From assembly GCF_022549785.1 (NCBI RefSeq), contig NZ_JAKZGO010000010.1, positions 1 through 64,000 of the forward strand: a stretch of DNA of 64,000 bases, in the 5' to 3' direction. How positions within the stretch are numbered: position 1 is the stretch's first letter; each line of letters starts with the position of its first letter. This DNA comes from Belliella alkalica (GTDB lineage: Bacteria; Bacteroidota; Bacteroidia; Cytophagales; Cyclobacteriaceae). Of the stretch, positions 17,726 through 24,552 are shown piece after piece. A model generated the notes under the pieces. That model made no database searches and was not told where the DNA came from. It was given only the letters and a program-made list of their open reading frames with translations. Both the position numbers and the translations under genes were made by a program.

Positions 17726-19093
17726 ATGATTTATAATTCAATAATTGAAACAATAGGAAATACACCTTTGGTCCGCCTGAATAAAGTCAATCAGGGCATC
17801 AAAGGTGAAATTTTGGTGAAAGTGGAATACTTTAATCCAGGTAATTCTATGAAAGATAGAATGGCCATCAAAATGGTAGAGGATGCGGAGAAAGAAGGTA
17901 TTCTGAAACCAGGAGGGACGATCATTGAAGGAACAAGTGGTAACACTGGGATGGGCTTGGCCTTGGCAGCAATCGCAAAAGGGTACAAATGTATCTTCAC
18001 CATGGCTGACAAGCAGTCAAAGGAAAAAATCGATATTCTTAAAGCCGTAGGAGCGGAAGTAATCGTCTGCCCAACTAATGTGTCCCCAGAAGATCCAAGG
18101 TCTTATTATTCTGTAGCAAGGAAATTGAACAAAGATATTCCCAATTCTTTTTACCCAAATCAGTACGATAACTTATCCAACTGGAAGGCGCATTATGAAA
18201 CTACAGGCCCTGAAATTTGGAAAGATACAGAAGGGAAAATTACCCATTATGCTGCTGGTGTTGGTACTGGTGGTTCTATGTGTGGCACTGCCAAATATTT
18301 GAAAGAGCAGAACCCAGATATCATCACTGTGGGAATTGATACCTATGGTTCTGTATTCAAAAAATATAAAGAAACAGGCATATTTGATGAAAATGAAGTT
18401 TATCCATATCTGACTGAAGGTATTGGTGAAGATATTTTGCCCAAAAATGTAGATTTTGACATGATCGATCACTTTGTGAAAGTGACTGACAAGGATTCGG
18501 CTGTGATGACAAGAAGGTTGTCGAGAGAAGAAGGTCTTTTTGTCGGTTGGTCATGTGGATCGGCTGTGCATGGAGCTTTGGAATATGCCAAGGAGCACCT
18601 TAAAGAAGGAGATAGAATGGTCATTATTCTTCCTGACCACGGCACAAGGTATTTGGGGAAAGTTTATAATGATGATTGGATGAGAAATCATGGCTTCTTG
18701 GAAGATAGATCATTTGGAACTGCAAGAGATATCATTGCATCTAGAAATGGAAGCTATCAGCTAGTAGTTACCCAAAAATCAGACAAAGTAAGAGAAGCGA
18801 TTGCATTGATGAATAGCACCAGTATTTCCCAGATTCCAGTAATGGACAATGGAAATGTAGTCGGATGTATTACAGATAATAAGCTTTTGAGCAAAATCAT
18901 CGATAACCCAAACCTCAAAGATTCACCTGTGTCGGAAGTGATGGAAGATTCGATGAAGTTTGTCGCTTTGGATAGTACGCTGGATGTGCTTTCATCGATG
19001 GTGGACAAAGAAAAAGCTGTTTTGGTACGTGATGATAAACATCAGATTCACATCATTACAAAACATGATATATTAGAAGCAATTACTAAGTAA
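17726..19093 (+). CDS. Cystathionine beta-synthase with C-terminal CBS domain pair
   Basis: A 455-residue PLP enzyme of the cysteine synthase / cystathionine beta-synthase family (serine plus homocysteine to cystathionine). The PLP lysine is Lys43 in NSMKDR, the substrate loop is EGTSGNTG and the phosphate loop is GVGTGGSMCGTA. Two CBS domains occupy ~335-455 (ISQIPVMDNGNVVGCITD; PVSEVMED). This domain order is typical of true cystathionine beta-synthases, but O-acetylserine-type activity cannot be excluded from sequence. A TAACTTGCA motif at 17694-17702 may be a -7 variant. A strong terminator follows the stop. Confidence 0.85.
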   Translation: MIYNSIIETIGNTPLVRLNKVNQGIKGEILVKVEYFNPGNSMKDRMAIKMVEDAEKEGILKPGGTIIEGTSGNTGMGLALAAIAKGYKCIFTMADKQSKEKIDILKAVGAEVIVCPTNVSPEDPRSYYSVARKLNKDIPNSFYPNQYDNLSNWKAHYETTGPEIWKDTEGKITHYAAGVGTGGSMCGTAKYLKEQNPDIITVGIDTYGSVFKKYKETGIFDENEVYPYLTEGIGEDILPKNVDFDMIDHFVKVTDKDSAVMTRRLSREEGLFVGWSCGSAVHGALEYAKEHLKEGDRMVIILPDHGTRYLGKVYNDDWMRNHGFLEDRSFGTARDIIASRNGSYQLVVTQKSDKVREAIALMNSTSISQIPVMDNGNVVGCITDNKLLSKIIDNPNLKDSPVSEVMEDSMKFVALDSTLDVLSSMVDKEKAVLVRDDKHQIHIITKHDILEAITK

Positions 19094-19121
19094 AGATAAG
19101 ATCCTAGGTTCCTAGGAACAG

Positions 19122-19165
19122 AACGCCTACTGAAAGATGCTTTCTTTCGGTAGGCGTTTTTTTTC
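19122..19165 (+). terminator. Rho-independent terminator of the cystathionine beta-synthase gene
   Basis: The arms AACGCCTACTGAAAGA and TCTTTCGGTAGGCGTT form a long stem around a short loop and are followed by eight T residues, about 30 bases after the stop at 19093. Confidence 0.88.
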
Positions 19166-19180
19166 TCATAATCAGATAAT

Positions 19181-19790
19181 TCCTGCACCCTTTCAGGGTT
19201 TCTTGGGTAGATTCTAGCTTGGTTATCGATGGGTTTTACCCATCGTTAATGTCACTAACCCTTTCAGGGTTTTTGAGATTAAGATTCTCTTATTTTGTAA
19301 TGAATTTTAACCGTTGGATCCCTACACCCTTATAGGGTTTTTTGGGGAGGTTCTGGCTTGGGTGTCGATGGGTTTTACCCATCGTTAGCTTCATTAACCC
19401 TTTCAGGGTTTTTGAGATTAAGATTCTCTTTTCTGTGAATTTTAACCGTTGGGTTCCTACACCCTTATAGGGTTTTTTGGGGAGGTTCTGGCTTGGGTGT
19501 CGATGGGTTTTACCCATCGTTGGCGTCACTAACCCATTCAGGGTTATTAGATTTTATCCAAAAGCAATCAGATTTTTAGCTTTTAAAATTCTTGATGTAT
19601 CGTAAAATGCAAAATGCCCTGAAAGGGCATTTGATACTAACAATGGGTAATGCCCATTGAATAAATAGGCTAGAGCTCCATCTTGCCCTGAAAGGGCAAT
19701 TGATATTAGCAATGGGTAAAACCCATTGAATAAATGTATCGTCACGCTACCTCCCCAGCCCTGAAAGGGCTATTGAAAGATGTTAATTTC
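19181..19790. repeat. Left REP array flanking the RAYT gene
   Basis: Tandem units carry three palindromes each: ACCCTTTCAGGGT, then CGATGGGTTTTACCCATCG, then ACCCTTTCAGGGT. The conserved spacer containing AACCGTTGG begins at 19309 and 19444, a 135-base period. After about 2.5 units comes a unique tail (19544-19614). Oppositely oriented elements GCCCTGAAAGGGC plus CAATGGGTAAAACCCATTG follow, near 19620-19655 and 19685-19730, with a last GCCCTGAAAGGGC near 19760. The palindromes resemble those recognised by REP-associated tyrosine transposases, and that gene lies next door. Confidence 0.9.
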
Positions 19791-19913
19791 AATTTTGGAA
19801 TTTAAAAACATTTAAATTAAATTGATAGAGCATTAAAACAGATAATATCAAACTAATTTGGCACATCGAAAATTAAGCTTCTCAGTATTTTTAATTAAAT
19901 TTTTAATCTAAAA

Positions 19914-19926
19914 CCCTTTTTCAGGG
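19914..19926 (+). promoter_or_regulatory. Degenerate REP hairpin directly upstream of the RAYT start
   Basis: CCCTTTTTCAGGG sits nine bases before the ATG at 19936 and is a relaxed version of the CCCTTTCAGGG array core. It would lie in the 5' leader or overlap the translation start region, where binding by the transposase could regulate its own expression. That role is inference. Confidence 0.5.
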
Positions 19927-19935
19927 ATTTGTTTT

Positions 19936-20388
19936 ATGGGACAATCGTTAGTAAAAAATTATATCCATATTGTATTTAGCACTAAGCATAGAATGCCGCT
20001 TATTAAACCAGATATTGAAAGCCGCATTCATAGCTATTTAGGAGGGATTTGTAATCATTATGAATCACCTTCAATTATAGTAGGTGGGTATGTTGATCAT
20101 GTTCATATATTGTGTATGCTCTCTAAAAAGATTGCTTTAATGGAGTTTGTAAAAGAATTGAAATCTAAATCTTCAAAATGGGTGAAAACAATAGGTCAAG
20201 ACATTGATTCATTTTATTGGCAAGATGGGTATGGTGCATTTTCTGTAAATCCAAGCGAGATTGATATAGTGGTAAAATACATTCAAAATCAACATCAACA
20301 CCATTCCAAAAAATCTTTTCAGGAAGAGTATAGATCTTTCCTAAAGAAATATAAAGTGGAGTATGATGAAAGGTATGTCTGGGACTGA
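19936..20388 (+). CDS. REP-associated tyrosine transposase (RAYT, IS200/IS605-like)
   Basis: A 150-residue single-domain HUH endonuclease. The HUH motif is His55-Val-His57 in DHVHIL, and the catalytic tyrosine is probably Tyr115 in KYIQNQ. Other family hallmarks are the N-terminal NYIHIVFSTKHR and WQDGYGAFSV (residues ~95-104). RAYTs are domesticated relatives of TnpA that nick and process REP hairpins as single-stranded DNA. The gene is intact and lies between two REP arrays, in the convergent space between the cystathionine beta-synthase gene and batA. There is no accessory TnpB gene and no sign of a complete insertion sequence. Confidence 0.93.
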   Translation: MGQSLVKNYIHIVFSTKHRMPLIKPDIESRIHSYLGGICNHYESPSIIVGGYVDHVHILCMLSKKIALMEFVKELKSKSSKWVKTIGQDIDSFYWQDGYGAFSVNPSEIDIVVKYIQNQHQHHSKKSFQEEYRSFLKKYKVEYDERYVWD

Positions 20389-20400
20389 ATTTCTTTTTGG

Positions 20401-21275
20401 TCGTAATCCTACACCCTTACAGGGTTTTTTTGGAGATGTTCTGGCTTGGGTATCGATGGGCTTTACCCATCGTTAGCGTCACAAACCCTTTCAGGGTATT
20501 TTGGGTTTAAGATTTTCTTTTCTTTGAATTTTAACCGTTGGATTCCCACACCCTTTCAGGGTTTTTTGGGTAGGTTCTGGCTTGGGTGTCGATGGGTTTT
20601 ACCCATCGTTAGAGTCATTAACCCTTTCAGGGTTTTTGAGAATAAGATTTTCTTTTCTTTGAATTTTAACCGTTGGATTCCTACACCCTTTCAGGGTTTT
20701 TGGGGATGTTCGCGCTTGGTTATCGATGGGCTTTACCCATCGTTAGCGTCACAAACCCTTTCAGGGTATTTTGGGTTTAAGATTTTCTTTTCTTTGAATT
20801 TTAACCGTTGGATTCCTACACCCTTTCAGGGTTTTTTGGGTAGGTTCTGGCTTGGGTGTCGATGGGTTTTACCCATCGTTAGCTTCATTAACCCTTTCAG
20901 GGTTTTTGAGAATAAGATTTTCTTATTTTGTAATGAATTTTAACCGTTGGATTCCTACACCCTTTCAGGGTTTTTTGGGGATGTTCTGGCTTGGTTATCG
21001 ATGGGTTTTACCCATCGTTAATGTCACTAACCCTTTTAGGGTTATTAGATTTTAGCCAAAAGTAAACAGATGCCTAGCTTTTAAAACTCTTGAAGTACGT
21101 AAAATGCAAAGTGACCCGAAGGGGTAATTGAAACAATAAAAATGCAGGTCAATTGAACAGAAGCTTACAGTAACAACCCATGCCCTGAAAGGGCACTTGA
21201 TACTAACAATGGGTAAAACCCATCGACCAAATAGGCTAGAGCTCCACCTTGCCTTGAAAGTGCACTTGAATGGTA
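20401..21275. repeat. Right REP array flanking the RAYT gene
   Basis: About five units of the same composite repeat as the left array, in the same orientation. The AACCGTTGG spacer begins at 20533, 20668, 20803 and 20942, so three intervals are 135, 135 and 139 bases; the last is longer because of a TATTTTGTAATG variant. Each unit holds ACCCTTTCAGGGT and CGATGGGTTTTACCCATCG type palindromes. The array ends in a tail (21042-21110) closely matching the left one, then an inverted element GCCCTGAAAGGGC plus AATGGGTAAAACCCAT at 21182-21222. It stops about 20 bases before the batA stop. Confidence 0.9.
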
Positions 21276-21292
21276 AATGAATAAGAAATAAC

Positions 21293-22339
21293 TTAATCCA
21301 ATAAGAAGTTGTTAAAGAATGTACTTTTCATTCCTAGCCAAACAAAAAAGAAAAGTAAGCCCCAAAATAAATAAACCCTATAATAATCCATGGTTTCTTT
21401 GTATCGGGATTCTATAATCTCAGCTTTTTCAAGTGTATCGATTTCTTCAAAAATTCTTTCTAATGCATTGTCGTCGGAAGCTCTGTAGAATTGACCACCT
21501 CCAATCTTTGCGATTTCTCTCAAGGTAGTTTCATCCAAATAGCTTTCTATCATCTGTGGTCTTCCAAAAAAGTCCACACCATACGGTACCATTCCATCTT
21601 TTCCCACTGCGATAGAGTATATCTTGATATCAAAAGCAGCGGCAAGTTCAGCTGCAAAAATAGGATCTACATTCCCCGCATTATTCTCTCCATCACTTAG
21701 AAGGATCATTACTTTGGATTTTGATTCTGCTTCCCGCATTCTGTTTGTCCCCGATGAAATCGCACTTCCTATAGCGGTTCCTTTTGCATCCATCATGTTG
21801 AAGGAAATATCTTTGATCAAATCAGTAAGAAGGCCATAATCAGTTGTCAATGGTGCCAAGGAGTATGCCTCCCCTGAGAAAATCACCATTCCAATTCTAT
21901 CTCCAAACCTTCCATTTATGAAATCAATAGCCGTTTCTTTAGCGGCTTCCAGTCGGTTTGGTTTGAAATCTTGTAAATCCATGGACTCGGAAATATCCAT
22001 CACCAGCATGATATCTATCCCCTCCGTGTACTGTTCGACCCTTTCGTTGGTCTTTTGTGGACGGGCAAGTGCTACCACCACCATCCACAAGGTCAAAAGA
22101 AAGAACAGGGTAGGGATTAATCTCAAATATGTCCAAGGATTGCTTCGGGCAACGCTTTTTGGAAGGGAGATTTCCAACACAGGGTTTTTGAGAAATTTTA
22201 TAAATTTCCTCAAAAGCATCAACAAAGGCACAGCCCAAATCAGGTGTAATGCCCAAATATTTTCCCATTCAAATCCACGAAGCGTTTCTGGAAAAAACCA
22301 ATACAAGGATAAAAAATCAGATATACTATTTGCGCTCAT
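21293..22339 (-). CDS. batA: BatA-like von Willebrand factor A membrane protein
   Basis: A 349-residue inner-membrane protein with two N-terminal membrane segments (~30-95), a VWA domain carrying the MIDAS motif DISESMD, and a C-terminal membrane helix (VYLFWGLLFFFVW). This topology is that of BatA of the Bacteroides aerotolerance operon, a putative metal-dependent interaction module in the periplasm. I chose the ATG at 22339, which overlaps the upstream gene by 14 bases; the longer frame from 22375 adds 12 basic residues. The usual downstream batB, TPR and batD genes are absent, and a REP array follows. Confidence 0.88.
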   Translation of the reverse strand: MSANSISDFLSLYWFFPETLRGFEWENIWALHLIWAVPLLMLLRKFIKFLKNPVLEISLPKSVARSNPWTYLRLIPTLFFLLTLWMVVVALARPQKTNERVEQYTEGIDIMLVMDISESMDLQDFKPNRLEAAKETAIDFINGRFGDRIGMVIFSGEAYSLAPLTTDYGLLTDLIKDISFNMMDAKGTAIGSAISSGTNRMREAESKSKVMILLSDGENNAGNVDPIFAAELAAAFDIKIYSIAVGKDGMVPYGVDFFGRPQMIESYLDETTLREIAKIGGGQFYRASDDNALERIFEEIDTLEKAEIIESRYKETMDYYRVYLFWGLLFFFVWLGMKSTFFNNFLLD

Positions 22340-23228
22340 CTTTCTGGGTAATTTTTTGTTGATAGGTATCCGCACATATTCCCTTTAGGTTCTGACATGC
22401 TTGTCCTATATCCTTGCCTTCCTTTCCGGCATAAATAATCATCTCAATTTCTCTAAAATCCTTGATAATTTCCTTGTTTTCCAAGAATTCTGAAATCTCT
22501 ACAGTAGTCCACTCTCTGAAAGGTTTGTTTTTGAGGTGCTCCATATAAGCCTTCCATAATCCCAGCATTTCATCTGCATTGGACATATCAGGATTGCTTG
22601 AGAAAGCTTTTTCTGCCTTTTCCCAACGCAATAAGAATCTCTTGTATTTCTGCTTTTCCAGCCAAAGATTCCATCTTTTTTGAATAGGTTTTCCAAAGAA
22701 GAAAAGAAGAACTGATGCCACAATCAATACAGCAACCAAAACACCTATCAAAAGAGGGTAATTGAAATCCTTTTCAATAGGCTGATATACATTATTATTC
22801 TTAAAAGCAAGCTCCTCAGGAAGAGGGTTAATGGTAAGTTTGAGTGCCAAATCGGCCTCGTCAGTCATGTACGTAATGCTGTCATATTTGAGGACCTCAT
22901 AGACAGGAAGGGAGAATTTCAGTACTGGATCCAAAGAGAAGTTTGACAGATAGTAAACTGCACTATCCAAAGTTTGCCCCTCTTTTGTACTGGAGATGTA
23001 GGTTTTCTTTTCCAAAAAAACCAAAGGGCTAAAGTCATAAGTGGAATCTGGGAAAATGATATTGTATCCTTTTCCATAAGTAGCCTTGAGGACATAAGGA
23101 ACCCTCTCTCCAAGTTTGGCTGAATCCTGTAAGAAATAACCTTCCACTTTCAAGTCTTGACCCAAACTCAAAGTACTTGAAATCAGCATGATTGCAAATC
23201 CGAGTAAAATTATGCGAATTTTAGCCAC
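22326..23228 (-). CDS. Bat-operon membrane protein, BatD-like in layout
   Basis: A 300-residue protein starting at a GTG that overlaps the DUF58 gene by eight bases. An N-terminal signal peptide (ISSTLSLGQ) is followed by a periplasmic beta-rich region, one membrane helix (~155-175, LIGVLVAVLIVASVLLFFF) and a cytoplasmic helical tail. The same position between DUF58 and VWA genes is occupied by similar uncharacterised proteins in related genomes. Function unknown; assignment to the Bat system rests on operon position. Confidence 0.65.
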   Translation of the reverse strand: MAKIRIILLGFAIMLISSTLSLGQDLKVEGYFLQDSAKLGERVPYVLKATYGKGYNIIFPDSTYDFSPLVFLEKKTYISSTKEGQTLDSAVYYLSNFSLDPVLKFSLPVYEVLKYDSITYMTDEADLALKLTINPLPEELAFKNNNVYQPIEKDFNYPLLIGVLVAVLIVASVLLFFFGKPIQKRWNLWLEKQKYKRFLLRWEKAEKAFSSNPDMSNADEMLGLWKAYMEHLKNKPFREWTTVEISEFLENKEIIKDFREIEMIIYAGKEGKDIGQACQNLKGICADTYQQKITQKDERK

Positions 23229-24099
23229 GTTTCATGGTTTTGTTACGAGTTTTGAATAATTCGATCAAAGGTAGTACGATATCTTGTCTTGTATCGATGC
23301 CTAGATAATTGATTTGGTTTTTTTTGCATATATTTTTCAGATGGTCTCTTTCTGTAGTGAAAGTTCCAGAGATTTTCTTGGAAAATGAACCAAATGCAGT
23401 ATTTACCCAAGTAGTATTTCCTTGTTCTTTGTCATACACAGGAATGATACCCAGCGATGGTAATTTGGATTCTCTAGGGTCAGTCAATTGTATCGCTACC
23501 AAATCATGTCTTTCTGCGAGCGCTTTGAATGGCCTTTCGTATCCTTCATCGATAAAATCTGAAATGATGATAACAATGCTCCTCTTTTTGATCAAGTTGA
23601 GTGCAAAAGTGAACATTTCGTTCAGATTTGTCTTCAGGGATTTGTTTTCGTGGTTGAAAACACCCTTGATGATTTTTACTCCCTGTTTCGGCCCCTTTCC
23701 TGGCAAGATGATTTTTTCCTTTTCATCAGAATAAGAAATCAATGCTACTTGGCTTCCTTCAAAGATCGCAGCCAAAGTCAACACTCCCGCAACTTCCTTT
23801 CCAAGATCTATTTTTTTTCTGCCAACTTCCCCAATATCTTGAGATCCACTGACGTCCAAGAGGAAATAGACACATTGGTCTTTATCTTCTTTGAATGTTT
23901 TCACAAAGGTTCCGTGACCTTTGGCAGAAACTTTCCATTCTATAGTCCGTACATCATCACCATACTGGTAAGGTCTCAAATCATCAAACTCCAAGCCAGC
24001 GCCTTTGAAAATTGACTGATAATCTCCTTGTAGGTGGTTGTTGGCTACCTTTCGGATCATTATCTCATATTTTCTTAATTTCTTTAGCAGTTGGTTCAT
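23221..24099 (-). CDS. DUF58 domain protein of the Bat/MoxR system
   Basis: The 292-residue cytosolic protein contains the DUF58 core (GLEFDDLRPYQYGDDVRTIEW) and a VWA-like fold with DVSGSQD. DUF58 proteins are usually encoded with a MoxR AAA+ ATPase and Bat proteins. Here it is the first gene of a three-gene minus-strand operon. No moxR lies upstream; instead the divergent DUF4296-mutS2 operon begins 90 bases away. Role inferred from the family: assembly or maturation of an envelope complex. Confidence 0.85.
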   Translation of the reverse strand: MNQLLKKLRKYEIMIRKVANNHLQGDYQSIFKGAGLEFDDLRPYQYGDDVRTIEWKVSAKGHGTFVKTFKEDKDQCVYFLLDVSGSQDIGEVGRKKIDLGKEVAGVLTLAAIFEGSQVALISYSDEKEKIILPGKGPKQGVKIIKGVFNHENKSLKTNLNEMFTFALNLIKKRSIVIIISDFIDEGYERPFKALAERHDLVAIQLTDPRESKLPSLGIIPVYDKEQGNTTWVNTAFGSFSKKISGTFTTERDHLKNICKKNQINYLGIDTRQDIVLPLIELFKTRNKTMKRG

Positions 24100-24177
24100 A
24101 TTCGTCGTTTTCGGATGACTAATTTAAGGCAGTCTTTTGAATAATAAAATTTATATGATGATCTCTATTAAATGTAT

Positions 24178-24185
24178 TAATTTTG
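24178..24185 (+). promoter_or_regulatory. Bacteroidota -7 promoter element TAATTTTG
   Basis: Matches TAnnTTTG exactly. Its final G lies five bases before the GTG start at 24190, so transcription would begin at or near the start codon. Confidence 0.45.
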
Positions 24186-24189
24186 AAAC

Positions 24190-24552
24190 GTGAAAAAGCT
24201 AATATTCATTATACCGATTATCATTTTACTTTATGGATGTAAGGATAGAAATATCCCTTCAGGAGTCTTGGATGAAGACAAAATGGTCAGTGTTCTGATC
24301 GATATACACCTTGCAGAAGGGTTTGCTAGTACCTTTCCGATCAATTATGATTCATCAAGGACTATTTACCCTATGTTCGAAACAGACGTTTTTAGAAAAC
24401 ATAATGTCTCTGACACAGTTTTTCACAAGAGTTTGGAGTTTTATTTGGCTCATCCGAGAAAGATAGACAGGATTTATGCCAGAGCGATAGATTCCCTTAA
24501 TGTAATAGAAAAATTAGGAAATACGAAAGAGACGGATGATTTACCCCAATAG
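24190..24552 (+). CDS. DUF4296 lipoprotein
   Basis: A 120-residue protein starting at GTG, with a lipobox ending at Cys17 (ILLYGC). The pattern MVSVLIDIHLAEGFA ... HNVSDTVFHKSLEFYLAHP is characteristic of DUF4296, a small Bacteroidota-specific family of unknown function. It overlaps mutS2 by 17 bases. A promoter element sits just upstream, so the mRNA may have almost no leader. No interaction partner is evident. Confidence 0.82.
   Translation: MKKLIFIIPIIILLYGCKDRNIPSGVLDEDKMVSVLIDIHLAEGFASTFPINYDSSRTIYPMFETDVFRKHNVSDTVFHKSLEFYLAHPRKIDRIYARAIDSLNVIEKLGNTKETDDLPQ

Noticed and set aside
20446-20943. 165-residue open frame on the plus strand inside the right REP array (with similar ones at 20852-21055 and 19290-19529)
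   Set aside because: The translation simply repeats the array unit (recurring NRWIPTPFQGF); the frame is open because the 135-base unit is a multiple of three. It is repeat DNA, not a gene.
19181-21275. CRISPR array
   Set aside because: The repeats are long palindromic composites in direct 135-base units with no unique spacers, and no cas genes are present.
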